In this document: positions 36,084-43,948 of the stretch, piece after piece
Position numbering within the stretch: the stretch's first letter is position 1
Layout of the letters: the number at the start of each line of letters is the position of its first letter
Origin: [Clostridium] citroniae WAL-17108
GTDB lineage: Bacteria > Bacillota > Clostridia > Lachnospirales > Lachnospiraceae
Length of the DNA: 64,000 nt
Reading direction: 5' to 3'
NCBI RefSeq assembly: GCF_000233455.1
Contig: NZ_JH376429.1
Location: forward strand, 162,032-226,031
Notes under the pieces: generated by a model
Told to the model about the DNA's origin: nothing
What the model saw: the letters and a program-made list of their open reading frames with translations, nothing else
Database searches by the model: none
Translations under genes and position numbers: made by a program

Positions 36084-37126
36084 CCGGCCTGCCCTCCATC
36101 GGACACCCGCCGGAAAATCTCTGCAAACCGTTCCAGCCACTCCTTTTTCCTGCTGTTGACCAGGTCCAGGTCATCATAGATGATATGTACTTTATCCTTG
36201 TCCGGCAGATACTCCGGCTCCTCCACATCCTTTCTCACCGAACGGCGGACCAGTCGGTCCGCGATCACGGTCTGGGCATCCTTTCCCGTGACAAAATCCA
36301 CAAAATCCTTTGCGTCCGCCATATGGCGGCTGCCCTTGACAATGCCCACCACATCCGGGGTGGAAATGACGCCCTCCTTCATATAAACCAACCGGACCGG
36401 TTCCCCCTGGGCCACATAGTGGGCCCCTCCCTCCTCAAAGGTAAGCCCCACCGCAAACTGTCCCTCTGCCACTCCCTGGTAAACCTGAGCCGAACCGCCA
36501 AGGAGGGTTCCGTCCAGGTTCCGGCAGAACTGCTCCACATAATCCCATCCCTTTTCCGGGTCCCCGTCCCCCATGGCATAAAGCATGTTGATCAAATGCT
36601 CATAGGCAGAGGATGAGGTGGAGGGATTGCACATGGCGATCTTTCCCCTGAGCTCCGGCTTCAGCAGGTCTTCATACCCCTCCACCACCGTGTCCCCGAT
36701 CAGATTGGTATTCACCATGATCACGCTGGGCATGTCCGTAAAACGGGTCAGGCTGCCTCCCGGGTTCTTAAATTCTTCCCGCACCATGTCCTCATTTTTA
36801 CTTACATAGGGTTCAAACAGCTCCTGCCTGGGGCTGGTGGTGGAAAGGGAACCTCCCCAGAAAATGTCGCAGGCCGGCTCCCGGTGCTCCTCCACCATCT
36901 GAAGCAGTTCCCCGGTGCCCCCGGTCTGTACATAGGTCCTCACCCCGGTCCTGTTCTCAAATTCCGACACAATGGGGTTTATAAACTCCAACGGATGAGG
37001 GCAGTATATCACCAGCACCTCATCCGTCTCACCTTCCGCGGCCGCGGATTGCCCGCTGCCTGCGCATCCCGCCAGGCAGAGGGCAATCCCTATGGCCGCC
37101 ATATATATGTTCCAATTCTTTTTCAT
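36080..37126 (-). CDS. Periplasmic-binding-protein-like lipoprotein coupled to a histidine kinase (sensor SBP, operon B)
   Basis: About 348 aa. The lipoprotein signal has lipobox LCLAGC. The SBP fold follows: VLVIYCPHPLEFINPIVSEF, GDGDPEKGWDYVEQF, GGTGELLQMV and CDIFWGGSLSTTS. The loop that carries Tyr-Tyr in ferric-binding proteins reads VGLTFEEGGAHYV. It resembles the transport SBP of operon A (22353) more than the transport SBP of its own operon (40197). With the ATGA coupling to the kinase, the likely role is sensing and not transport, as for HptA. Start ATG 37126 follows GTGAGG; the frame is open upstream to 37168. Confidence 0.85.
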   Translation of the reverse strand: MKKNWNIYMAAIGIALCLAGCAGSGQSAAAEGETDEVLVIYCPHPLEFINPIVSEFENRTGVRTYVQTGGTGELLQMVEEHREPACDIFWGGSLSTTSPRQELFEPYVSKNEDMVREEFKNPGGSLTRFTDMPSVIMVNTNLIGDTVVEGYEDLLKPELRGKIAMCNPSTSSSAYEHLINMLYAMGDGDPEKGWDYVEQFCRNLDGTLLGGSAQVYQGVAEGQFAVGLTFEEGGAHYVAQGEPVRLVYMKEGVISTPDVVGIVKGSRHMADAKDFVDFVTGKDAQTVIADRLVRRSVRKDVEEPEYLPDKDKVHIIYDDLDLVNSRKKEWLERFAEIFRRVSDGGQAG

Positions 37127-37171
37127 CGGTTTCACGATCCTCACTGGTATGATACGAACATGTGCCATAAC

Positions 37172-37227
37172 GTAACTGTTCTGAAAGGCTTATCTTCTTG
37201 ACCGGAAAAACCGGTCCTGAACTGTTC
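37172..37227. repeat. Dispersed palindromic intergenic element, copy 3
   Basis: GTAACTGTTCTGAAAGGCT (37172-37190), interior ATCTTCTTGACCGGAAAAA and CCGGTCCTGAACTGTT (37211-37226) align base for base with copy 2 at 19030. It lies between the ATPase and the sensor-SBP genes of operon B and could form an attenuating stem-loop there. Confidence 0.75.
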
Positions 37228-37251
37228 CATCATTTTATTGTATCAACCGGC

Positions 37252-38328
37252 TTAAAGAATGTAAACCCCCTTGGGGTCGAAATCCAGATACGCCTTCTCA
37301 CCCACCTCGTAGATGCGCCGGTTCACCGGATTATAGTCCGTGATCTCCAGCAGCATGGCTCCCACCATAACCTCATAGTACTGATAAGAACCCATGAAGG
37401 TGGACAGACTGACCGTTGCCTCTAAAAGCCCCTGTTCCGCCAGGGTTGCTCCCTCAGGCCGGATCACCAAAGTGGCATCCGCCCCCGGCTCTGCGTGGGC
37501 AAAGTTGTTAACCTCCAGCTCCTGTCCCACCACATCGATCACAGCCTTTTCACCGTTCACGGTTTTCACCTTTGCATCCAGGAAATTGGCCTCTCCGATA
37601 AAGTCAGCCACAAACTTGGAGGAGGGATGATAATAGATTTCCCTGGGCGTGCCGATCTGCTCCACCTTGCCCTGGCTCATGATAATGATCTTATCGGAAA
37701 TGCTCATGGCCTCGGACTGGTCGTGGGTTACATAGATGGCCGTGATCCCCACCTTTTGCTGGATCTTTCGGATCTCCGTTCTCATGGTCACGCGCAGTTT
37801 GGCATCCAGGTTGCTCAACGGCTCGTCAAACAGCAGAACGCTGGGTTCAATCACCAGGGCCCTGGCTAGGGCCACACGCTGCTGCTGGCCGCCGGACAGC
37901 TGGTTGGTCATACGCGATTCCATTCCGTCCATCTCCACCAGCTTAAGGATATTCATGACCCGCTCATGGATCTCCTCCTTGGGAAGCTTGCGTATCTTAA
38001 GGCCATAGGCCACATTGTCAAACACGTTGTAATGAGGCAGAAGGGCGTAGCTTTGGAACACCATGGCCGTATCCCTTTTGTTGGGCGTCAGGGCATTGAT
38101 GTTCTCATCCCCCAGGAAGATATCCCCCTCGTCCGGGCTCTCAAACCCGGCGATCATACGAAGGGTGGTGGTCTTTCCGCAGCCGGACGGCCCTAACAAG
38201 GTGACAAAGGATCCCGGCTCTATGTCCAGCGTTGTGTCCTGCACTGCATAGAACTCTTTTCCTGTTTTTGGATCCGTATATATTTTGGAAATGTGGTCCA
38301 GACGGACGCCTTTTTTCTGTTTTTCCAT
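37252..38328 (-). CDS. ABC transporter ATP-binding protein (operon B)
   Basis: 358 aa. Walker A LLGPSGCGKTTTLRMIAG, Q-loop FQSYALLPHYN, signature LSGGQQQRVALARAL, Walker B VLLFDEPLSNLDAKL, H-loop YVTHDQSEAMS, then a TOBE-type C-terminal domain (VIRPEGATLAEQG). It belongs to the same importer-ATPase group as AfuC/FbpC/PotA. GGAGG precedes ATG 38328, and the gap to the permease stop is 15 bases. Confidence 0.93.
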   Translation of the reverse strand: MEKQKKGVRLDHISKIYTDPKTGKEFYAVQDTTLDIEPGSFVTLLGPSGCGKTTTLRMIAGFESPDEGDIFLGDENINALTPNKRDTAMVFQSYALLPHYNVFDNVAYGLKIRKLPKEEIHERVMNILKLVEMDGMESRMTNQLSGGQQQRVALARALVIEPSVLLFDEPLSNLDAKLRVTMRTEIRKIQQKVGITAIYVTHDQSEAMSISDKIIIMSQGKVEQIGTPREIYYHPSSKFVADFIGEANFLDAKVKTVNGEKAVIDVVGQELEVNNFAHAEPGADATLVIRPEGATLAEQGLLEATVSLSTFMGSYQYYEVMVGAMLLEITDYNPVNRRIYEVGEKAYLDFDPKGVYIL

Positions 38329-38343
38329 GTTATCTTCCTCCCT

Positions 38344-40056
38344 CTATTCCTCTGCCTTAATTTTCCTGCTGACACCAAAGAACTTCATCAGCGTATCCAT
38401 CAGCAGCACAGCGCCGTATGTAATGATGATCAGCACGGTTGCGTAAGCACAGGCCACGCCGTAATTGCCTTTTTCCGCCTGTTCATTGATCTGGCAGGTG
38501 ATAAGCAGAAAGTCCGGTGTCACCAGCAGGATAATGGCGGAAATTGCCGTGATGCTGCGCACAAATGCAGTCACAAGCCCGCTGAAGAATGAATCCTTGA
38601 TCAGCGGCAGGGTTACGGTCATAAACACCTTGGCGGAACCCGCTCCCATGTCATAGGCGGATTCCTCAATGGACTTGTCGATCTGGCGCAGGGCGGAGAT
38701 ACCGCTTCTGGTGCCGGTGGGAAGGCTTCGCACAATGAACACAATGATCAGGATCAGACCTGAGCCGTAGAGGCCGCTCATGATGCCTGTTCCGAACAGC
38801 CCCCTCGCATAGCCGCGGATATATCCGATGCCCAGGACCGTACCGGGAACCGCCATGGCCAGCATGGATACAAATTCAATGAATCCCTTGGCCTTGAATT
38901 TTTTCTTGACCACAAGGTAAGAGATCACCATGGATAAAAAGGCGGTCAGCGGGGCCGCAATGGCTGAGAGCACGAAGGAGTCCTTAAACGCCTTTAACCC
39001 GCTGGTCTTAAACATATACTGGAACCATTTAAGGCTCAGGCTGTAATCCCTGCCCCACAGGGTGAACATGGCTCCAAAGGGAACCATGATGTACATCAGA
39101 AGGACAAAGGCCGCCACCAGTCCGCAGAATATGGTCAAAGGCACGGTCACGCTCCTGTCCTCGATCAGCATCCTCATGCGGGATGCCTTGCCGGTCAGGG
39201 TAGCCGCTGTCTTCTTTTCCAGATAATACTTCTGGATCAGGAACAGCACCACGGTCAGGGAAAGCAGCACCACGGCCATGGCAGCCGCTCCGGTGGAGTC
39301 ATAGGCGCCTGTGACCTGGAGATAGATGGTGGTTGCCAATGTATCGTAGGAACCTCCGATAAGCATGGGGTTTGCAAAGTCGGCCACAGACTCGATGAAG
39401 GTGACCAGAAAAGCATTTCCCAGTCCGGGGAGCAGAAGGGGGAATGTCACGCTGGTGAACACTTTCCACCTGGTCGCTCCCATATCCCTGGTGGCTTCCT
39501 CCAGAGAGGGATCGATATTTTTTAAAAGGCCTTTTAACATCAGGTAGCACACCGGGAAAAAGGTCAGGGTCTGCACAATGGCGATCCCCTTTAACCCGTA
39601 CACATTGGAATCATAGATTCCCAGCAGGGACCGGGTGATGATGCCGCTGCGCCCGAACAGCATGATCATGGAAAGGGACAGCACAAAAGGCGGGGACACT
39701 ACGGGCAGCATGGATACCAGGGAAAACAGCTTTTCCAGTATTTTTGTTTTCAGCTTTACATAAACCTCCACATAGGCGAATAAAAGTCCGATGGCAGTGG
39801 ACGTAAACCCTGTGATCAGGCCCAGCACCACCGTATTCTTAAATGCCTTCTGAAACCGTTCCAGACTTAAGACCCGTTTGAACACATCCAGAGTGACACC
39901 GCCCTCCTCTGTACGGAAGCTGTCAACCAACAGCATAAAAAGAGGATACAGGATAAACAGCGCCAGGAAGATGAGCAGTACCACGATCATGCTCACCAGG
40001 ATGGGGTCTGAGAAAAATTTCTTGCGCTCAAGCTCTGCGCTTTGCTTTCTGGCCAC
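38344..40056 (-). CDS. ABC transporter permease, two fused membrane domains (operon B)
   Basis: About 570 aa with about twelve transmembrane helices and two BPD_transp_1 domains. The EAA loops are LEEATRDMGATRWKVFTSV (first half) and IEESAYDMGAGSAKVFMTV (second half). Start choice: GTG at 40056 has AAAGGGGGG seven bases upstream; an ATG at 40101 is in frame but has no ribosome site. The gene order SBP-permease-ATPase differs from operon A. A perfect 12-bp stem-loop (40126-40160) separates it from the SBP gene. Confidence 0.9.
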   Translation of the reverse strand: MARKQSAELERKKFFSDPILVSMIVVLLIFLALFILYPLFMLLVDSFRTEEGGVTLDVFKRVLSLERFQKAFKNTVVLGLITGFTSTAIGLLFAYVEVYVKLKTKILEKLFSLVSMLPVVSPPFVLSLSMIMLFGRSGIITRSLLGIYDSNVYGLKGIAIVQTLTFFPVCYLMLKGLLKNIDPSLEEATRDMGATRWKVFTSVTFPLLLPGLGNAFLVTFIESVADFANPMLIGGSYDTLATTIYLQVTGAYDSTGAAAMAVVLLSLTVVLFLIQKYYLEKKTAATLTGKASRMRMLIEDRSVTVPLTIFCGLVAAFVLLMYIMVPFGAMFTLWGRDYSLSLKWFQYMFKTSGLKAFKDSFVLSAIAAPLTAFLSMVISYLVVKKKFKAKGFIEFVSMLAMAVPGTVLGIGYIRGYARGLFGTGIMSGLYGSGLILIIVFIVRSLPTGTRSGISALRQIDKSIEESAYDMGAGSAKVFMTVTLPLIKDSFFSGLVTAFVRSITAISAIILLVTPDFLLITCQINEQAEKGNYGVACAYATVLIIITYGAVLLMDTLMKFFGVSRKIKAEE

Positions 40057-40125
40057 GATGAGGCCCCCCTTTCTGTCCGGGAACGCCTGTGCGCTCCCCA
40101 TTTACATGTCTGTTAAAGCAGAGAA

Positions 40126-40160
40126 TGCTGCGTAATGTACGTTTGGCGCATTACGCAGCA
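40126..40160 (-). other. Intercistronic stem-loop between SBP and permease genes (operon B)
   Basis: TGCTGCGTAATG (40126-40137) and CATTACGCAGCA (40149-40160) pair perfectly with an 11-nt loop. The minus-strand tail is only moderately T-rich (TTCTCTGCTTT), so partial termination or mRNA stabilisation of the SBP message is more likely than a full stop. Confidence 0.7.
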
Positions 40161-40196
40161 CTCCCTCAATAACCTAATCTATCATTCTCGGATCGA

Positions 40197-41393
40197 TTAC
40201 TCAGTCAGGAAACGGCTGCTGTCTGCGCTGTCTGCAGAGCTTCCCAGTGCCTCAAAGAAATCTTCTACATATTTGGCGCTGTTCTGTTTTGCATCCTCGA
40301 AGTCATAATCGATGGTATTGTTCATGTCCAGACCAAACTTGGTTGCTTCCTCTGGCTGGGTCGCATTGCTCAGAACCAGGAACTGGTAGGAGCCATTTTC
40401 TTTTGCATGGTCCACACAGTCAGGAGACAGTGCGTATTCGATCCACAGCTTGGCTGCGTTTGGATGGGTGCATCCGTTAAAGATCGCAGTTGCGCCAACC
40501 TCAAAGGAGGTTCCGTCTTCGGGTACGATCAGCTGGATATTGTCATATCCCTGAAGGATCTGATAAATACCGTCATGGAGGAAACCGATACCGATGACAC
40601 ACTCACCTGGGCCTACCATCTTGGATGGGCCGGAGCCGGACTTGGTATACTGGGAAATGTTCTTGTCCAGTTTCTTAAAGTATTCCATTGCCTCGTCATG
40701 GCCCTTCATCTGAACCATGGTGTTGATCAGCAGCTTTGCTGTTCCTGCGGTATTGGGGTTGGACAGCATGATCAGGCCCTTGTACTCTTCCTTTGTAAGG
40801 TCATCCCATGTCTTGGGAGCTTCCAGGCCAAGGCGGTCCAGTTCTTCGGTGTTCACCATGAAGCCCAGGATTCCTTTGTAGATCCCATACCAGCAATTGG
40901 TAGGATCCTTGTAATTGTCATTGATCAGGTTCTTTGCATTGATGGCATCGTACTCCATCAAAAGCCCGTCTGCTACCGCCTCGTTATAGGGATCGGTTGT
41001 TCCGCCGAACCATACATCGGCAGAAGGTTTGCCGGCTTCCTCAGAGATCTTGGTGTAAACTTCTGAGGTGGAAAGCCTCTGGTACTTGGTTTTGATTCCA
41101 TACAGGCTCTCAAAGTTCTTGCATGCCGCTGACAGATATTCCTCCTCACAGGAACCGTATACGGTCAGCTCGCCCTCGGCCTTTGCAGCCTCGATCAGAG
41201 CGTCCATGTCACCGCCTGCCGCCTCCGCCGCAGTGGTATCTGCTGCCGTTTCCTTGGTCTCCTCCTTGGATGCCTCTGTTGCCGCAGCTGTTGCGGGAGC
41301 TGCTGTGGTTGGAGTCTCGGTCTTTCCGCCGCCGCATGCGGTAAGGCTCATTGCCATGGTGCATGCCAACAATAGTGCCAGTTTTTTCTTCAT
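40197..41393 (-). CDS. ABC transporter substrate-binding lipoprotein, AfuA-like (operon B)
   Basis: About 398 aa. Lipobox SLTAC after a Lys-rich signal, a Thr/Ala/Glu linker, then the SBP fold (LTVYGSCEEEYLSAACKNF, DVWFGGTTDPYNEA). The ligand-loop region reads IGIGFLHDGIYQIL, with a Glu 24 residues after the Asp (GTSFEVGA). As I recall, hexose-phosphate-binding AfuA uses a His-Asp pair and a Glu at this spacing, while ferric-binding proteins use two adjacent Tyr, absent here. I therefore favour a phosphorylated sugar or other phosphate ester over iron. Start ATG 41393 with AGGAGGGG; the ribosome site is locked in a hairpin (see 41402). First gene of operon B. Confidence 0.85.
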   Translation of the reverse strand: MKKKLALLLACTMAMSLTACGGGKTETPTTAAPATAAATEASKEETKETAADTTAAEAAGGDMDALIEAAKAEGELTVYGSCEEEYLSAACKNFESLYGIKTKYQRLSTSEVYTKISEEAGKPSADVWFGGTTDPYNEAVADGLLMEYDAINAKNLINDNYKDPTNCWYGIYKGILGFMVNTEELDRLGLEAPKTWDDLTKEEYKGLIMLSNPNTAGTAKLLINTMVQMKGHDEAMEYFKKLDKNISQYTKSGSGPSKMVGPGECVIGIGFLHDGIYQILQGYDNIQLIVPEDGTSFEVGATAIFNGCTHPNAAKLWIEYALSPDCVDHAKENGSYQFLVLSNATQPEEATKFGLDMNNTIDYDFEDAKQNSAKYVEDFFEALGSSADSADSSRFLTE

Positions 41394-41401
41394 AATAAAT
41401 A

Positions 41402-41451
41402 CCCCTCCTATCTTTTCTGATGTTTTCATCATATCAGAAAAGATGGAGGGG
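41402..41451 (-). promoter_or_regulatory. Hairpin sequestering the ribosome binding site of the operon B SBP
   Basis: On the transcript, CCCCTCCATCTTTTCTGAT (41451-41433) pairs with ATCAGAAAAGATAGGAGGGG (41421-41402) over 19 bp with a single bulged base and an 11-nt loop. The 3' arm contains the whole AGGAGGGG ribosome site of the gene starting at 41393, and the 5' arm is a ready-made anti-Shine-Dalgarno. No U-run follows, so control of translation is more likely than termination. Confidence 0.8.
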
Positions 41452-41523
41452 AAAAACCGTGTTTCGAGTAATATTGTCGTGATTTCTGAACTTGTTCTGT
41501 ATTTTTTTATCTATTATCCACAA

Positions 41524-42831
41524 TCATTCCGCTACATAATTGCTGCAAAGGGATTGTTCCTTTCGCAAAAGCGCCATGCCGGCAGCTGCCAGCACCGCCT
41601 GGGTCAGTGGAACCGAGAGCCACACCCCATAAAGTTCCATGACGGGCGGCAGCCCAAAAAACAGAAGCAGGCATAAGACCACAGGTTCCCCATACACCAT
41701 GACATAGGAGAACAGGTTCCGCTTGGTGGCATAAAAATAGGAGGTTGTTGTCCTGCAAAAGGCAATGAAGATAAACCCCAGGGAAAACACCGGCAGGCTT
41801 CCTGCCACTATGGATGAAACCAGGCCGGACGCTCCGAAAAACCCGGGTATCATTTCCCTTAGCAGGTACAGCGTTGCCGCATTGGCCAATGCCACTGAGA
41901 CGGCAAAAATATACGCCATGTTTCTGACCTTTCCGGCCAATTCCGGCTTTCCGATCCCAAGATAAAAGCTCATAAGGGGCTGGCTGCCGTCACCGATCCC
42001 CTGAAGGAGCAGCTGTACAATGGCCACCACATAGGAGACCACCGCATAGGCAGCCACAGCCGCCTCCCCGCCGTACACGGACGCGCTCCTGTTGATCAGC
42101 ATGATCACAATAAATGGGGAAATAGTAAGCCCAAAGGGTGAAATACCCGTGCCTATGATTTTTGCAGCCTGGCTCCCCTTTAAGATAAAGTCCTTCTTTT
42201 TCAGCCCGCGGATCCTGGACCACATAAAGACCAGGCAGGGAACCACGGTCACCCCCTGTCCGATCACCGTGGCCGCGGCCGCTCCCGCAACTCCGTAATG
42301 GTACACGGCCACAAACAGGTAATCCAGCACAATATTGGTGACAAACCCGGCGATCATGGAGACCATGGCGGTAACCGCTCCGTCATAATTCCTGATCAGG
42401 GGCGCAAACCCGGTTGCAAAAAACTGCAGCAGGGAGCCGCCTGCCAGGATCTGAATGTAGATCATGGCCTCCTGGTATACCCGTCCCTCTGCCCCTGATA
42501 TACGGAGCACTGGACCGCATACCCCAAACAGCAGCGCCATCACAAGAAGGCCGCCTGACAGCAGCAGGGTCATGGTATTTCCCAGGCACTCCATCTCCTG
42601 CCCTTCCTCCTGTTTTCCCCTGTGGAGCGTGATCCAGACAGCGCCTCCCATCCCGATCCCCGTGCCTGCCGCCTGAACCAGCGCGGCCATGGGATAAGCG
42701 ATATTTACAGCCGCCAGCCCCAGGTCACCAATGTTCCTTCCTATAAAAAAGCCGTCCACAATGGTATATAGTCCTGAAAATGCAAATGCAAGCATGGACG
42801 GCAAAACCGCTTTAAAAAAACGTTTTAACAT
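41524..42831 (-). CDS. MATE-family multidrug efflux transporter
   Basis: 435 aa with about twelve transmembrane helices. It opens MLKRFFKAVLPSMLAFAFSG and SGLYTIVDGFFIGRNIGDLG, has GTGIGMGGAVWITLHRG in the first half and LLLQGIGDGSQPLMSFYLGI in the second, all typical of DinF/NorM-type MATE pumps. It is only distantly like the MATE pump at 32164. GGAGG precedes ATG 42831. Divergent from the MerR regulator at 42972, with a 19-bp-spacer promoter in between. Confidence 0.92.
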   Translation of the reverse strand: MLKRFFKAVLPSMLAFAFSGLYTIVDGFFIGRNIGDLGLAAVNIAYPMAALVQAAGTGIGMGGAVWITLHRGKQEEGQEMECLGNTMTLLLSGGLLVMALLFGVCGPVLRISGAEGRVYQEAMIYIQILAGGSLLQFFATGFAPLIRNYDGAVTAMVSMIAGFVTNIVLDYLFVAVYHYGVAGAAAATVIGQGVTVVPCLVFMWSRIRGLKKKDFILKGSQAAKIIGTGISPFGLTISPFIVIMLINRSASVYGGEAAVAAYAVVSYVVAIVQLLLQGIGDGSQPLMSFYLGIGKPELAGKVRNMAYIFAVSVALANAATLYLLREMIPGFFGASGLVSSIVAGSLPVFSLGFIFIAFCRTTTSYFYATKRNLFSYVMVYGEPVVLCLLLFFGLPPVMELYGVWLSVPLTQAVLAAAGMALLRKEQSLCSNYVAE

Positions 42832-42864
42832 GACAAACCTCCATTTCTCTGATACACTTACACC

Positions 42865-42895
42865 AGTATAAACCTTAAAGTTACTTGAAAGTCAA
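42865..42895 (-). promoter_or_regulatory. MerR-type promoter of the MATE gene at 41524
   Basis: Minus strand: -35 TTGACT (42895-42890), spacer of 19 bases, -10 TATACT (42870-42865). The spacer carries a dyad around AAGTAACTT (CTTTCAAGTAACTTTAAGG). The over-long spacer and central dyad are the signature of MerR activation, and the MerR gene at 42972 is divergent from here. Confidence 0.75.
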
Positions 42896-42971
42896 TTACA
42901 TTTTTATGAGAATACCCTTTTATGAGAATACTTTTTATGAGAGTACACTGATACGAATTGGAGGCAAATGA

Positions 42972-43763
42972 ATGAAACAAAACATGAAGCAGATCAACCG
43001 GATTAAGGAAGTATCCGAACTCTTCCACATCCCCTCCTCCGCCCTGCGGTATTGGGATGATGAGGGACTGGTCCGATTTGAGCGCACCGCTGATAACAAT
43101 TACCGCCGTCCCACCTCCCAGACCATGGTGGATATCTGCGATGTAATGTTTTACCGGAGCCTTTCCCTGTCCATTAAGGAAATAAAGGCCATTCCCGGAA
43201 TGAGCGTGGAAGAGGTGGGCAAAACCCTGGACGCCAATGCAAAGCACCTGGAGGAGCAGATCGTCCTGATCCGCCGGACCCTGGACAAGCTGCACACACG
43301 GCAGGCCATGGTCCGCCACATCCTGGAGATGGACCACTCTCACTATGAGACGGCCACGGACCGGCTCCCCGCCATGAAGCTGTTTGCATCAGATGATAAG
43401 CATGCCCTTGAGGTCTATGTAAACGATCCCTACCAGACCGCGATTCTGATCCGTCCGGAGACATCACAGGAGACACAGTACGGGGTATTCCTGGACCCGG
43501 CACCATCCGGCATTTTACCTGACGGTCCGGATACGGCCATCACCGGCACCATCCTCCGCCCCGCAGACGCCGTTCCCTGCCTTTACCTGAAAGGTATCCT
43601 CAAGGTAAACGCAGCCCTCCCTTCTGCCCACAATGCCCGGGACTTTGTAAAGGCAGCCCGCGGGATGGGATACCAGACCGGGGCTCTGGCCGGCCGGTAT
43701 CTTCTCACAGCCAGCGAGGGATACCGCTGCGACTACTATGAGGCATGGCTGGAACTGTTGTGA
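42972..43763 (+). CDS. MerR-family transcriptional regulator
   Basis: 263 aa. The winged HTH reads NRIKEVSELFHIPSSALRYW followed by DDEGLVRFERTADNNYRRP. Then come a coiled-coil dimerisation helix (LEEQIVLIRRTLDKLHTRQ) and a C-terminal effector domain of about 130 residues that differs from that of the MerR protein at 31218. GGAGG precedes ATG 42972. It probably controls the divergent MATE gene at 41524. The gene end lies inside the first unit of a 22-bp tandem repeat. Confidence 0.9.
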   Translation: MKQNMKQINRIKEVSELFHIPSSALRYWDDEGLVRFERTADNNYRRPTSQTMVDICDVMFYRSLSLSIKEIKAIPGMSVEEVGKTLDANAKHLEEQIVLIRRTLDKLHTRQAMVRHILEMDHSHYETATDRLPAMKLFASDDKHALEVYVNDPYQTAILIRPETSQETQYGVFLDPAPSGILPDGPDTAITGTILRPADAVPCLYLKGILKVNAALPSAHNARDFVKAARGMGYQTGALAGRYLLTASEGYRCDYYEAWLELL

Positions 43764-43810
43764 GTCGCGGCCGGAGCTGTTGTGGGTTGCGGCTGGAACT
43801 GTCATAAGCC
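43747..43810 (+). repeat. Three imperfect 22-bp tandem repeats at the 3' end of the MerR gene
   Basis: Units at 43747-43768, 43769-43790 and 43791-43810 share GGCTGGAACTGTTGTGRGTYGC with a few substitutions. The stop codon TGA (43761-43763) is in the first unit, so copy changes would not alter the protein. Confidence 0.65.
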
Positions 43811-43855
43811 ATTGACGGAACTAAAATTCCAAATGGTAAAATTCCAAATATCCTA

Positions 43856-43886
43856 TTGACTATCGGGTTACACTATACCTTACAAT
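43856..43886 (+). promoter_or_regulatory. MerR-type promoter of the ABC exporter operon
   Basis: -35 TTGACT (43856-43861), spacer 19 bases, -10 TACAAT (43881-43886). The segment TTGACTATCGGGTTACACTA is almost identical to TTGACTATCGGGTAACCCTA upstream of the MATE gene at 32164. It does not resemble the operator of the neighbouring MerR/MATE pair, so the regulator is more likely the MerR protein encoded at 31218. Confidence 0.75.
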
Positions 43887-43948
43887 AGTACGGTTATCCG
43901 GAGCAGTAAAGCAGATCCGGCTGTTCCAACTGAAAGGAGAGTGTCCAG

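Noticed and set aside
34818..36179. Long open frame (453 codons) on the + strand
   Set aside because: It is antisense to a histidine kinase with all family motifs; the product is His/Gln/Pro-rich with no domain and no ribosome site.
22353..41393. Annotating the two importers as iron(III) transport systems
   Set aside because: The family name is usual, but the Tyr-Tyr iron ligands are missing in all three binding proteins and the context is two-component sugar/organophosphate-type regulation.
42858..43343. Open frame on the - strand between MATE and MerR genes
   Set aside because: Antisense to the MerR gene and covers the divergent promoter; no family features.
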